From positions 2,480,001 to 2,544,000 of the forward strand of contig NZ_CP136995.1 in assembly GCF_033110285.1 (NCBI RefSeq): DNA of 64,000 nt, read 5' to 3'. A program made the position numbers and the translations under genes. Within the stretch, counting starts at the first letter, position 1. Every line of letters starts with the position of its first letter. The DNA comes from Ottowia sp. SB7-C50. Lineage in GTDB: Bacteria; Pseudomonadota; Gammaproteobacteria; Burkholderiales; Burkholderiaceae_C. The notes beneath the pieces are model-generated. The model worked only from the letters and a program-made list of their open reading frames with translations, made no database searches and was not told where the DNA came from. This document shows, one piece after another, positions 39,664-49,955 of the stretch.

Positions 39664-41207
39664 TCAGCGGCTGCGCCCGCCGCGCGAGCCGCCGCCCCGC
39701 GGGCCGCCGCTGCCGCGGGGTCCGCCCGAGCGCGGACCGCCCGCCGGTCCTGCCCCACCCGGCCCCCCGCGCCGGCCGCCGGGGCCGCCGCGCGCGGCGT
39801 TCTGCCGCTGGCGCTGGAAACTGTCGGCGCCGATGTAGCCCTGCGAGGTCTTGAGCGGATCGGGTTGCTGGCTGCCGCCGCTGCCCTGCCCGCCACCGGG
39901 GCCACGGCGGCGCGGGGCGCTGCCGAACGGCCGCGGCGCATCGTCCTGCGGGCGGGCGCCGGTCACGTTGGGGCGCGGGCCGCTGCCTTTGCCGCGATCG
40001 CTGCGCGCGCGGCGCGGCTTGTCCTGCGGCAGCGGGCGCGGCTCGGGCGCGCCGCGGATCACGCGCTCGGGCGTGCCCGAGGCCTCGCCCAGCGCGCGGA
40101 TGTCGCGCTCGCCCAGGTCCATCCACATGCCGCGCCGCAGGCCGCGCGGCAGCATCATGGCGCCGTAGCGGATGCGGATGAGCCGGCTGACCGCGTGGCC
40201 GACCGATTCGATCATGCGGCGCACCTCGCGGTTGCGGCCTTCGCTGATCGTCACGCGGTACCACTGGTTGGCGCCCTCGCCCAGGCCTTCTTCCTTGATC
40301 GAGCTGAACTGCGCCATGCCGTCGTCGAGCGGCACGCCGTCCAGCAGGCGCTGCTTTTCGTCGTCGCTTAAAGGCCCCAGCACGCGCACGGCGTATTCGC
40401 GCTCCAGCCCGAAGCGCGGGTGCATCAGGCGGTTGGCCAGCTCGCCCGAGTTGGTGAACAGCAGCAGCCCTTCGGTGTTCAGGTCCAGCCGGCCGACCGA
40501 CTGCCACTTGCCCTGCCCCGGCTGCAGGCGCGGCAGCTTGCGGAACACGGTGGGGCGGTTCTGCGGGTCGTCCATGGTCACGACTTCGCCCACCGGCTTG
40601 TGATAGGCCAGCACGCGCGCCGGCGGCGGGGCGATGCGCACCTTGATCGGCCGGCCATTCACCTTGACCGTGTCACCGAACTGGATGCGCTGGCCCACGT
40701 GCGCCGGCTGGTTGTTGACGCTGATGCGGCCTTCGAGGATGAGCTGCTCCATCTCCAGGCGCGAGCCCAGGCCCGCCTGCGCCAGCACCTTGTGCAGCTT
40801 GGGCGTGTCGGCCTGCGGCAGCAGCACGCGCTTGGCAAGCCCGGCCGGCGCATCGGCCTCGACGTCGAAGCGGCCGGACAGCACGTCGTCGATGGCGACC
40901 GGGGCGTCGGCTTCGGCAGCGTCGGCTTCGGCAGCGTCGGTGACCGTCACATCGGCCGTAGCGTCCGTGGTGTCCGTGGCGTCGGCAGCAGCCTCAGGCA
41001 GCCCGGCCGGCTGCGCCACGGCAGGATCTTCGGTCGCGGTGGCGGCGGCCACCTCGGGCGCGGCCTGCACGGACTCATCCGCTATCTTTTCAGAAGCATC
41101 CGGCGCAGTATCAGCCTGCGCTGGCGTCGGTTTTTTTCTTGAACGCGCCGGTCGAGCCGGACGGTCTTCGGGTGCGCTGGGCATCGGGTCGATCGGCTCG
41201 TCGGTGT

Positions 41208-41211
<4 letters not shown>
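39664..41211 (-). CDS. rluB: 23S rRNA pseudouridine(2605) synthase RluB
   Basis: A 515-residue pseudouridine synthase with long low-complexity flanks. ATG 41211 ([16 protein letters not shown]) is the expected start; as sequenced the frame is also open upstream into scpB (see that entry). An Ala/Asp-rich N-terminal extension (about 130 residues) precedes the S4-like domain ([29 protein letters not shown]). The catalytic domain follows, with the active-site Asp in [16 protein letters not shown] and [15 protein letters not shown]. The C-terminal about 110 residues are Gly/Arg-rich RGG-like repeats ending GGSRGGRSR, a common RNA-binding tail in this family. Confidence 0.9.
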
Positions 41212-42042
<831 letters not shown>

Positions 42043-42213
42043 AAGAAGTCGGTCGCTTCCGAATCAAGAATGAGGGTCGAACGCGCGGGTCAAGGGATCA
42101 CGCCTGGCCAGCAAGCGGAAAACGGCGTCAAGCCTGGATGAAGCGGCGCCACCAGACGGCGGTGCCGGACGTTTCGGGATCGCCGCGCAGCGGTGGCCGC
42201 GCGCGTCACTTCG

Positions 42214-43245
42214 TCATGCGGGCATTGTAAGGCCCCAGTCCGCCAGCGCCGCCGCCAGGTCGGCGGGCAGCGGCGCCTCGAAAGCCAGCGGCTCGCCGGT
42301 GATCGGGTGCTGGAAAGCCAGCCGCCGCGCGTGCAGCGCCTGCCGCTGCAGCCCGGCCGCCGGCGCGCCGCCGTACAGCGCGTCGGCCACCAGCGGATGC
42401 CGCAGCTGCGCCAGATGCACCCGGATCTGGTGCGTGCGGCCGGTGCGCAGCGCGCAGCGCAGCAGGCAGCCGTGCTCTGCATTTTGCAGCAACTGAACGC
42501 CGGTCTGCGCGGGCTTGCCGGCATTTCTGTCCAAATCGACGACGGCCATGCGCAGCCGGTTGCGCGGGTCGCGGCCGATCGGGGCGTCCACTTCGCGCTC
42601 GGCCGGCCCGGTCCATGGCCGGTGGGCCAGCGCCAGGTATTCGCGCGTGACGCGCCGCGCCGCAATGGCCGCCACCAGCGCGTCCATGGCCGGGCGCGAG
42701 CGCGCTACCACCATCAGCCCGCTGGTGTCGCGGTCCAGCCGGTGCACGATGCCGGCGCGCGGCAACTGGCGCGCCCGTTCGTCGCGCGCCAGCAGGCCGT
42801 TGAGCAGCGTGCCGCTCCAGTGGCCGGGCGCGGGGTGCACCACCAGCCCGGCGGGCTTGTCGATGACGGCCAGGTGCTCGTCCTCATGCACCACGTCCAG
42901 CGCCATGGGCTGCGGCACGAAGGCCTGGCTCATGGGCGTGGGGCGCAGTTCAATGTCGATGCGGTCGCCCGCGCGCAGCCGGTGCGCCGGCTTGGCCACG
43001 GCGCGGCCGTTGACCTGCGCCGCGCCCGCTTCCACCAGCTGGCCCAGGTAGCTGCGCGAAAACTCGGGCACCAACGCCGCCAGCGCGCGGTCCAGCCGGT
43101 CGCCATGGTGGCCCGGGGGCACCTGCAGGGCGCGCGATTCGGCTTCGGCGGCGGTGTCGGCGGTTTCGTCGTCTCCGTCGACCGCGGCAAGGGCCAGCGC
43201 CTGCGCAGAAGGGGTGGCCGATATAATGGGTCGAGCTTGATTCAA
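42214..43245 (-). CDS. rluD: 23S rRNA pseudouridine(1911/1915/1917) synthase RluD
   Basis: A 343-residue pseudouridine synthase of the RluA/RluD family acting on helix 69 of 23S rRNA. The S4 domain (RLDRALAALVPEFSRSYLGQLVEAG) is N-terminal. The catalytic Asp is in GIVHRLDRDTSGLMVVA (about residue 172). The fold motif RTHQIRVHLAQLRHPLVADALYGG is complete. The start at ATG 43245 leaves only 14 bp to the divergent bamD start, so bamD promoter elements lie inside rluD. This divergent rluD/bamD pairing is conserved in many proteobacteria. Confidence 0.94.
   Translation of the reverse strand: MNQARPIISATPSAQALALAAVDGDDETADTAAEAESRALQVPPGHHGDRLDRALAALVPEFSRSYLGQLVEAGAAQVNGRAVAKPAHRLRAGDRIDIELRPTPMSQAFVPQPMALDVVHEDEHLAVIDKPAGLVVHPAPGHWSGTLLNGLLARDERARQLPRAGIVHRLDRDTSGLMVVARSRPAMDALVAAIAARRVTREYLALAHRPWTGPAEREVDAPIGRDPRNRLRMAVVDLDRNAGKPAQTGVQLLQNAEHGCLLRCALRTGRTHQIRVHLAQLRHPLVADALYGGAPAAGLQRQALHARRLAFQHPITGEPLAFEAPLPADLAAALADWGLTMPA
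43222..43227 (+). promoter_or_regulatory. consensus -10 box for bamD
   Basis: A perfect TATAAT preceded by GCCGA lies 32 bp before the bamD ATG, within the first codons of rluD on the other strand. No good -35 box is seen at the proper distance. AGAGGA upstream of the ATG is the bamD ribosome-binding site. Confidence 0.55.
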
Positions 43246-43259
43246 GAGGACTGCGACTG

Positions 43260-44063
43260 ATGCAACGTGCCCGATTATCAGCCGCCGGCGCTGCCGTTCT
43301 GGCGCTTGCCGTGCTGCTGTCGGCGTGCTCGTCCAAGCCGGTGGACAAGACCGCCGGCTGGAGCCCCAACCGCATTCACGCCGAGGCCAAGGACGAACTG
43401 AAGTCCGGCGCCTACGACAAGGCGATCCCGCTGTACGAAAAGCTGGAAGGCCGCGCCGCCGGCACGCCGCTGGCGCAGCAGGCCCAGCTGGACAAGGCCT
43501 ACGCCCAGTTCCGCGACGGCCAGCGCGCCGAGGCGCTGGCCACGCTCGACCGCTTCATGCGCCTGCACCCGGCCAGCCCCGCGCTCGATTACGCCCTGTA
43601 CATGAAGGGCGTGATCAACTTCAACGACAACCTGGGCCTGTTCTCCTTCCTGTCGCGGCAGGACTTGTCCGAGCGCGACCAGAAGGCCGCCAAGGAAGCC
43701 TTCGAGTCGTTCAACGAACTGGTCACGCGCTATCCCGATTCGCGCTACGCACCCGACGCCCGCGCGCGCATGCGCTACACCGTCAATGCGCTGGCGCAGT
43801 ACGAAGTGCATGTGGCGCGCTACTACTACACGCGCGGTGCCTATGTGGCCGCCGTCAGCCGTGCGCAGCAGGCGCTGGCCGACTACCGCGACGCCCCGGC
43901 GCTGGAAGAAGCGCTGTACATCCTCACCCAGTCCTACGACAAGCTCGGCATGACCGAACTGCGCGACGACGCCCGCCGCGTGCTGGACCAGAACTACCCC
44001 AACAGCGTCTACTTGGCGCGCGGCCTGCGCGGGCGCGACAAGCCTTGGTGGCAACTCTGGTGA
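43260..44063 (+). CDS. bamD: outer membrane protein assembly factor BamD
   Basis: A 267-residue essential lipoprotein of the BAM complex. A signal peptide with lipobox LLSAC leads to five TPR-like repeats: AEAKDELKSGAYDKAIPLYEKLEGR, QLDKAYAQFRDGQRAEALATLDRF, AKEAFESFNELVTRYPDSRYAPDARARMRY, EVHVARYYYTRGAYVAAVSRAQQ and EALYILTQSYDKLGM (each is longer in the protein; only the core of each is given). With BamA, BamB, BamC and BamE it inserts beta-barrel proteins into the outer membrane. It is divergent from rluD. Confidence 0.95.
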   Translation: MQRARLSAAGAAVLALAVLLSACSSKPVDKTAGWSPNRIHAEAKDELKSGAYDKAIPLYEKLEGRAAGTPLAQQAQLDKAYAQFRDGQRAEALATLDRFMRLHPASPALDYALYMKGVINFNDNLGLFSFLSRQDLSERDQKAAKEAFESFNELVTRYPDSRYAPDARARMRYTVNALAQYEVHVARYYYTRGAYVAAVSRAQQALADYRDAPALEEALYILTQSYDKLGMTELRDDARRVLDQNYPNSVYLARGLRGRDKPWWQLW

Positions 44064-44065
44064 CA

Positions 44066-44205
44066 ACCCCCTGAGCGCCTGACGGCGCTTCCCCCTTCTC
44101 TCGCTGCGCTGCGCTTCGCGGGAAGAGGGACAACGCCAGCGGGCGGGCCAAGCCCTTCCGCGGCGTTCCGCGCTTGGCGTGCTCCGCGGCCTGTCGACTT
44201 GCTAC
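44066..44205 (-). repeat. GGCCGCGGAGCAGGCC dispersed repeat, copy 5
   Basis: An inverted copy directly after bamD: AGCGCC-TGAC-GGCGCT hairpin, CTTCCCCCTTC, GGGACAACGCCAGCGGGC, AAGCCCTTCCGCGGCGTTCC and TGCTCCGCGGCC. It probably provides the bamD 3' end. Confidence 0.6.
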
Positions 44206-44534
44206 GTATTCAATAGCTTCATGCGCTGACTGGGCAGGCGGTGGAACAGGATTTCCTGTTTCGCTTCAGTCGCCCAACGAAGCTGTTTCTGCCGCCCGAC
44301 AGCACCGCGCCAGCGGGGTCAGCCGCGTCGTGCGGGCGCTTGGCAACCCCATGGACTACTTCGGCTGCACCCTCCGCCGGCGCCAGGTTGCGCCTGGGTC
44401 GCTCGGTCAAGGTATCGCCGCTACTAACCCGTTGCCTGACAAAGACTGCTTGTTGCGGACTTTCTTGGCATGTCGGCGCCAATTGTTCATAGCCCCCTGG
44501 TTGGGGCCTTGCCTACCGCACTCACCACCGCTAA
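44206..44534. other. gene-free stretch between bamD repeat and IS element
   Basis: It begins with a degenerate AATAGCT repeat copy (TATTCAATAGCTTCATGCGC, about 44208-44240). The remaining 290 bases have moderate GC. Short frames on both strands carry no recognisable motif or ribosome-binding site. CTAA at 44531-44534 is the IS target duplication. Confidence 0.45.
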
Positions 44535-45695
44535 GGAAGGTCTGCGTAATTCGTCCTGCGATGTGCTGAGCGTTGCGATTTCGAGCCACAATCGCCGCCA
44601 TGAAGCAAGCCGAGCTGGGTCTGAACCTGACCACCAAGCGCACGCGCAAGCGCGAGTTCCTGGCGCAGATGGAACGCGTGGTGCCGTGGGCGGCGTTGGT
44701 GGAACTGATCGCGCCCTACGCACCTGAAGGCAGACGGGGTCGCCCGCCCTTTGCCGTGCAGACGATGCTGCGCATTCACTTCATGCAGCAATGGTTCGGC
44801 TTGAGTGATCCAGCCATGGAAGAAGCGCTGCACGACGTGCCGCTGTTTCGCGAGTTCGCGGGCCTGAACTGGGATACGGCCGTACCCGACGAAACCACGA
44901 TCCTTCGATTCCGCCGCCTGCTCGAAGACCACAAGCTCAGCGCCCAGATCCTGGCGCTGGTCAATGAACTGCTGGGCGCCAAGGGCCTGCTGCTGCGCGC
45001 CGGCACCGTGGTGGACGCCACGCTGATCGCCGCCCCGAGTTCGACCAAGAACGCCTCGGGCCAGCGCGACCCGCAGATGAAGCAAAGCAAGAAGGGCAAC
45101 CAGTGGTATTTCGGCATGAAGGCCCACATCGGTGTGGACGCCGACTCAGGCCTTGTGCACACCGTGCGCGGCACGGCGGGCAGCGTCAATGATGTGGTTG
45201 AGGCCAACACCTTGCTGCACGGCGAGGAAGTGCAAGCCTGGGGTGATGCCGGCTACCTGGGCGCCGACAAGCGGCCCGATGCCAAGGCCGGCGTGCGCTG
45301 GAACATCGCCATGCGCCCGGGCAAGCGCAAATTGCTGGATCACGGCCGCCTGAAAGACGAGTTGACCGAGCAACTCGAACGCATCAAGGCCAGCATCCGG
45401 GCCAAGGTCGAACACCCGTTTCGGGTGATCAAACGCCAGTTCGGCTATGTGAAGGTGCGCTATCGGGGCCTGGCCAAGAACACGGCGCAACTGCACACGC
45501 TGTTTGCGCTGTCCAATCTGTGGATGGCGCGCAAAGCCTTGATGGGCCTGCAGGCATGAGTCCGCCTGCAGGTGGCCGAAAGGCCTCAAAACCGGCCCTC
45601 GACGGCCGCGATGTCACTACGCAGCGGCTCGAAGCAGCATCTCAGATCGATTGGACGCCATCAGCACATCTCAATGTGCATTGCGCAGAGCTTCC
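44535..45695 (+). mobile_element. IS5-family insertion sequence, complete
   Basis: A 1161-bp element. Terminal inverted repeats are GGAAGGTCTGCGTAAT at the left (44535-44550) and, read on the opposite strand, GGAAGCTCTGCGCAAT at the right (45680-45695), matching at 14 of 16 positions. The element is flanked by the four-base direct repeat CTAA (44531-44534 and 45696-45699), the YTAR target duplication expected of IS5 members. One transposase gene fills it. Intact ends and duplicate indicate a recent, probably active insertion. Confidence 0.88.
44600..45559 (+). CDS. IS5-family DDE transposase
   Basis: A 319-residue transposase from ATG 44600 (MKQAELGLNLTTKRTRKREF); an upstream ATG at 44573 lies closer to the IS end. 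The N-terminal DUF772 domain includes GRPPFAVQTMLRIHFMQQWFGLSDP. DDE catalytic residues are D in VVDATLIAAPSST, D in GDAGYLGADKR and E in KVEHPFRVIKRQFGY (the typical Y(2)R(3)E(6)K-like stretch). No frameshift or stop interrupts it. It is the only gene in the element. Confidence 0.93.
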   Translation: MKQAELGLNLTTKRTRKREFLAQMERVVPWAALVELIAPYAPEGRRGRPPFAVQTMLRIHFMQQWFGLSDPAMEEALHDVPLFREFAGLNWDTAVPDETTILRFRRLLEDHKLSAQILALVNELLGAKGLLLRAGTVVDATLIAAPSSTKNASGQRDPQMKQSKKGNQWYFGMKAHIGVDADSGLVHTVRGTAGSVNDVVEANTLLHGEEVQAWGDAGYLGADKRPDAKAGVRWNIAMRPGKRKLLDHGRLKDELTEQLERIKASIRAKVEHPFRVIKRQFGYVKVRYRGLAKNTAQLHTLFALSNLWMARKALMGLQA

Positions 45696-45828
45696 CTAAT
45701 ATGTAAACCATACGCCTAATTATTTAGACTAAAGCATTAGTTTTGCAGCGTCCCGGCGCTGTTCAACGCCCAGTTTCAAGCTCAGTGCGCCCCGCCGTGG
45801 TGCACCAACCGTCATGGAGTCCCAGGTC

Positions 45829-47475
45829 ATGTTCAGCAAGTTTAGATGGATCGCAGGTTGGGTCGTGGGCGCCTGCCTTGCGCTGGCTGGCGCGCAGGCG
45901 CAGGCAGCGACCCTGAGTCATGCGGTCTCAACGCCGGTGTCGAGCCACGCCGGCTCACGAACCGAGCCGACGCCGCCTGACTGGTGGACCGGAGGACAAC
46001 GCGTCTTCATTCCAACCCCCATCAATCAAACCTTGGCCGTGCCGCAATTCAACCCTGCACTGGGCACATTGACAGCGGTGCGCATCAAGACGCGCGCAGC
46101 GTTACAAGGCACCATCATCTTGACGCTTGGCTCCACAGGCGGCAATGCAATGGAAACCCTCACCGGAACGTCGACCGGCAGGTTGCTATTCACGCTGCCG
46201 TCCATGCCCCAGACGACGTCATCGCCTGTCTTGACCTTTACCGCGGATTTGGCGCCCAACACCGGAGCCACGTCGCCCGATTTGGTGGGCGATGCACCAG
46301 ACTACCAACTGACCACCGTGCCATCCAGCTCCTTCGCAGCCTACCAAGGGTCTGGAACCTGGAACGCCATTGTGTCCGGCGGCGCTGCACTTCAAGTGGA
46401 TGACGCCAACCAGACAGGTCAATCAGGAGGCGGCCAGGTAACGCGTGCGTGGGGCGCCGTCGTTGTGGAGTATGACTACACGCCCACACCCATTGACCTG
46501 ACCCTGGCCAAGACGCTCACTTCCAACGGCCCCTACGTGGCTGGCAGCACCGCCACTTTCAAACTGGTGGCCAGCAACCTGGGCCCCGGCACGGCGCAGC
46601 CTGCCATCGTCGTCAAGGACACGCTGCCCACCGGCCTGCAGTTCGTCAGCGCCACCGGCACCGACTGGACTTGCGGCGCCGCCGGCCAGGTCGTGACCTG
46701 CACCCGCAGCAGCACGGCGACCGCATTGGCCAGCAGCGCCGAGGCCAGCCCGATCACCGTCACTGCCACCGTGGCCGTGGGCGCCAGCGGCGCGCTGACC
46801 AACGTGGCGTACGTAGCCCCGGCCGCCGATGAAACCGCCACCGAATCGAACCAGGCCAACGGCTACGACGACGGCAATCCCGCCACCGGCTCCAACAACG
46901 ACGCCTCAGCCGCGATCACCGTGACGCCGTCCATCGACCTGACGCTGGCCAAGACCCTGACATCCACCGGCCCCTACGCCGTGGGCAGCACCGCCACCTT
47001 TAGCCTGGTGGCCAGCAACCGGGGTCCGGATACGGCGCAGCCGGCCATCGTGGTGCAGGACACACTGCCCACCGGTCTGCAGTTTGTCAGTGCCACCGGC
47101 ACCGACTGGACCTGCACCAACGCCGGCCAGGTGGTCACCTGCACGCGCAGCGCCACGGCAGCGGCCCTGGCCAACGGCGCAGTTGCCGATGCCATCACGC
47201 TCACCACCAAGGTGGCGGCGGGCGCCAGCGGCACCTTGACCAGCACGGCTTATGTGGCACCCGCGGCCAACGAAACGGCCATCGAAACCAATCTGGCCAA
47301 AGGCTACGACGACGGCAGCCCGCTGACAGGATCGAACAACGATGCGTCGGCGGGTTTGACGGTGGCCGCCGTGACGCCGCCCGCCCCGGTGCCAACGCTG
47401 AACGAATGGGCATTGATGCTGCTGGGCCTGCTGGCCTGGGGCACCGCCGCCCTACGGTTGCGGCGCGGGGTGTGA
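45829..47475 (+). CDS. DUF11 repeat surface protein with IPTL-CTERM sorting signal
   Basis: A 548-residue secreted protein. The start at ATG 45829 has GGAG nine bases upstream; ATG 45814 is an alternative. A signal peptide (WVVGACLALAGAQAQAA) is followed by a unique domain (about residues 30-220) and two DUF11 beta-sandwich repeats of 147 residues (about 222-368 and 369-515). Both repeats contain DTLPTGLQFVSATGTDW and paired cysteines. The C-terminus is the IPTL-CTERM tripartite signal: VPTLNEWALMLLG, a hydrophobic helix and LRRG. Proteins of this class are presumed to be processed by exosortase H-type enzymes and displayed on the envelope; no exosortase is in the window. The IS element lies just upstream. 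Confidence 0.85.
   Translation: MFSKFRWIAGWVVGACLALAGAQAQAATLSHAVSTPVSSHAGSRTEPTPPDWWTGGQRVFIPTPINQTLAVPQFNPALGTLTAVRIKTRAALQGTIILTLGSTGGNAMETLTGTSTGRLLFTLPSMPQTTSSPVLTFTADLAPNTGATSPDLVGDAPDYQLTTVPSSSFAAYQGSGTWNAIVSGGAALQVDDANQTGQSGGGQVTRAWGAVVVEYDYTPTPIDLTLAKTLTSNGPYVAGSTATFKLVASNLGPGTAQPAIVVKDTLPTGLQFVSATGTDWTCGAAGQVVTCTRSSTATALASSAEASPITVTATVAVGASGALTNVAYVAPAADETATESNQANGYDDGNPATGSNNDASAAITVTPSIDLTLAKTLTSTGPYAVGSTATFSLVASNRGPDTAQPAIVVQDTLPTGLQFVSATGTDWTCTNAGQVVTCTRSATAAALANGAVADAITLTTKVAAGASGTLTSTAYVAPAANETAIETNLAKGYDDGSPLTGSNNDASAGLTVAAVTPPAPVPTLNEWALMLLGLLAWGTAALRLRRGV
46492..47370 (+). repeat. internal 441-bp duplication (two DUF11 modules)
   Basis: Module 1 starts at 46492 and module 2 at 46933, an offset of 441 bp (147 codons). 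Both open with IDLTLAKTLTS and end with TGSNNDASA. Sequence is nearly identical around LPTGLQFVSATGTDWTC, so in-frame recombination between modules is possible. Confidence 0.7.
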
Positions 47476-47634
47476 CGACCGGTGCAGTCGCGCCGGGGAC
47501 GACTTTGACGCGCGACTGAGTCTGGGTGCATGGGGTGTGCCTGGTGGGTTCCCGCGTTCACGGAAATGGCGGGAAGACGCGGGAACGCCGGAGGAGCCAT
47601 TCAATCGCTGCTCAATCCACCATCCCATTTGCTC

Positions 47635-47676
47635 CTGAAAAAATAGCTAGCTGCGCTTACCGGACGGGCGCTGCAG
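47635..47676 (+). repeat. AATAGCT/GCGCTT dispersed repeat overlapping the dinG stop
   Basis: AAAAATAGCTAGCTGCGCTTACCGG is followed by GGGCGCTGCAGG. The dinG stop (47657-47659) falls inside it, so the last few codons of the helicase derive from the repeat. Confidence 0.5.
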
Positions 47677-49717
47677 GTCGATTTATTGCCGAATCATTGT
47701 CGACCGGTGCTGGCGCAGCGCGCAACGCGCCTAGTGCGGCATCGAATTCGGCCTGGCTGGTCAGACGCCGCATCGGGGGCAGCGCGGCCAGCAGGCGGCG
47801 GCCGTAGCCCATTTGGGTCAGGCGGGTGTCGCAGATGACCAGCAGGCCGGTGTCGGTTTCGCGGCGGATCAGGCGGCCGGCGCCTTGCTTCAGGGCCACG
47901 GCAGCTTCGGGGACCGAATAGTCGGCGAAGGCGCTGCGGCCCTCGGATTCGATGCGGCGGCAGCGCGCCTCGACCAGCGGATCGCCGGGCGGCGGAAAGG
48001 GCAGCTTGTCGATGACGACCAGTTGCAGCGCGTCGCCCGGCATGTCGATGCCTTCCCAGAACGAAGCCGAGGCCACCAGCACGCAACCCGGCCGGCCGCC
48101 CGCGCTACCGGCGCGAAAACGGTCCATCAGCACGCGCTTGGGCAGCTGGCCCTGCACCAGCACTTCGACGCCCGAACTGGGCGGAAAGCGCTCGGCGAGC
48201 GATTCGCCGATGCTGCGCAGCGCGCGCAGCGTGGTGGTCAGCACCAGGGTGCGGCCGCCCAGCCGGGCCGCCGCGTCGCCGGCCAGCCGCGCGACATGCG
48301 CGCTGTGGGCGGGGTCGGCCGGGCGCGCGATGTGCGCGGGCACGTACAGCGCGGCCTGGCGCGCGTAGTCGAACGGGCTGCCGATGCGCAGCACCTGGGC
48401 CTGCTGCAGCCCGCACGGCTGGGTGAACCACGACAGCCGCTCGTCGTCGCCCAGCGTGGCCGACACGAACACCCAGGCGCGCTGGCGTTCGCCCTCGGCC
48501 GGCGCGGCCAGCAGGCGGGTCCGCACGGCGTCGGCGATGTCGAGCGGCGATTCGATCAGGCGCAGCGCCTGGCCGACGTCGACCCAGCGCACCAGCGCGA
48601 CGTCGCACGGCGCGCCGAAGCGCTCGGCGCGGCCGGCCAGCAGCAGCGCGCGTTCGTGCAGGCGCACGAAGTCGGGCGCCAGTTCGCTCACGGTGTCGAG
48701 TGCGTCGCCGGCCTGCAGCAGCGCCTGGTGCAGGCGGCTCAGGCCGGCGCGCCATTCAGTGGGGTCTACGCCGTCGGGCGCCTCGTCGGTCCAGCGCAGG
48801 CGGGTGGCGCCGCGCACGCTGCCGGCGGACAGGCGCAGTTGCCGCGCCGCCATTTCGACGCCGCCGGCCAGCGCCGTCCAGTCGCACAGGCCGCGCGCCT
48901 GTTGCAGGCCGGCGCCCAGCAGGTCGCGGGCAAAGTCCAGCAATTGCCCGGTGGCTAGCTGCTGGCCCAGAAACTGGATACCGGTCTCATTGAGCTGGTG
49001 CGCCTCGTCGAAGATGGCCACGCGCACGGTGGGCAGCAACTCGGCCATGCCGGATTCGCGGATGGCCAGGTCGGCAAAGAACAGGTGGTGGTTGATGACC
49101 ACGACGTCGGCCGCCATCGCTTCGCGCCGCGCCAGGTTGACGTGGCAGGCGCGAAACTGCGGGCAGTCGGCGCCCAGGCAGTTCTCGCGCGTGCTGGTGA
49201 CCAGCGGAATGAGGGGCGACCGCTCGTCCAGCCCCGGCATTTCGGCCAGGTCGCCGGTTTTTGTCGTCTTCGACCAGCGCTCTACTTTGGATAGCGCGTG
49301 ATAAAGGTGTGGCGCGGGCAGGTCGCCGCTGTGGGCCGCCAGATCAAGCCGGTGCAGGCACAGGTAGCTGGCGCGCCCCTTGAGCAGCGCCATGCGCACC
49401 GGCACGCCCAGCGCGCGCGCCAGCCGCGGCAGGTCGCGGCCGAACAGCTGGTCCTGCAGCGTCTTGGTGGCAGTGGACAGCAGCACGCGCTCGCCCGACA
49501 GCAGCGCCGGCACCAGATAGGCAAAGGTCTTGCCCACGCCGGTGGCGGCTTCGGCCACCAGCACGCCGCCCTGCTCGATGACCTGGGCGACGGCCAGCGC
49601 CAGCTGCGTCTGGCCTGCGCGGGCATGAAAGCCCTCGGCCGCCTGGGCCAGCGGGCCGGTGTCGGCAAACTGGGCGCGCACGGCGTCGGCCAGGGCGCCG
49701 TGGTCCGGGTCGCTCAT
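47657..49717 (-). CDS. ATP-dependent DNA helicase, DinG/YoaA family
   Basis: A 686-residue XPD-like superfamily 2 helicase. Walker A is in EAATGVGKTFAYLVPAL. Four iron-sulfur cysteines are seen in SYLCLHRL and NCLGADCPQFRAC. The Walker B DEAH box is in AIFDEAHQLNETG, and C-terminal motifs V-VI include FWEGIDMPGD and QGAGRLIRRETDTG. YoaA/DinG proteins unwind DNA-RNA hybrids and D-loops to help forks past damage. The sequence fits the YoaA branch better than DinG proper, so I leave the symbol open. The YdcH-like gene starts upstream on the same strand. Confidence 0.9.
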   Translation of the reverse strand: MSDPDHGALADAVRAQFADTGPLAQAAEGFHARAGQTQLALAVAQVIEQGGVLVAEAATGVGKTFAYLVPALLSGERVLLSTATKTLQDQLFGRDLPRLARALGVPVRMALLKGRASYLCLHRLDLAAHSGDLPAPHLYHALSKVERWSKTTKTGDLAEMPGLDERSPLIPLVTSTRENCLGADCPQFRACHVNLARREAMAADVVVINHHLFFADLAIRESGMAELLPTVRVAIFDEAHQLNETGIQFLGQQLATGQLLDFARDLLGAGLQQARGLCDWTALAGGVEMAARQLRLSAGSVRGATRLRWTDEAPDGVDPTEWRAGLSRLHQALLQAGDALDTVSELAPDFVRLHERALLLAGRAERFGAPCDVALVRWVDVGQALRLIESPLDIADAVRTRLLAAPAEGERQRAWVFVSATLGDDERLSWFTQPCGLQQAQVLRIGSPFDYARQAALYVPAHIARPADPAHSAHVARLAGDAAARLGGRTLVLTTTLRALRSIGESLAERFPPSSGVEVLVQGQLPKRVLMDRFRAGSAGGRPGCVLVASASFWEGIDMPGDALQLVVIDKLPFPPPGDPLVEARCRRIESEGRSAFADYSVPEAAVALKQGAGRLIRRETDTGLLVICDTRLTQMGYGRRLLAALPPMRRLTSQAEFDAALGALRAAPAPVDNDSAINRPAAPVR

Positions 49718-49751
49718 GGGCGTGTGCGGCGCAGCGCGGAGGGTGGCCGGT

Positions 49752-49955
49752 TCATGCGGGCTCGCGCGGGTCGAGCGCGGCTTCCAGCCGGGCGATGTGG
49801 TCGCGCAGGGCCAGCCGGCGCTTCTTCATGCGCTGCAGGGTCAGCTGGTCCAGCGGCGTCTGGTCGGCCAGGCGGTCGATGATGGCGTCGAGGTCGGCGT
49901 GCTCGATGCGCAGCGCGATGAGCTGGCGCTGGGGAGAGTTGAGATTGGCCGTCAC
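49752..49955 (-). CDS. YdcH family (DUF465) small protein
   Basis: A 67-residue helical protein starting at GTG 49955 (TANLNSPQRQLIALRIEH after the initiator). The pattern HADLDAIIDRL...TPLDQLTLQRMKKRRLALRDHIARLE matches the DUF465/YdcH coiled-coil family of unknown function. It ends 34 bp before the helicase start and likely shares its transcript. Upstream, about 125 bp separates it from the divergent PP2C gene. Confidence 0.85.
   Translation of the reverse strand: MTANLNSPQRQLIALRIEHADLDAIIDRLADQTPLDQLTLQRMKKRRLALRDHIARLEAALDPREPA

Noticed and set aside
44219..44482. 87-codon minus-strand frame between bamD and the IS
   Set aside because: No ribosome-binding site, motif or composition support.
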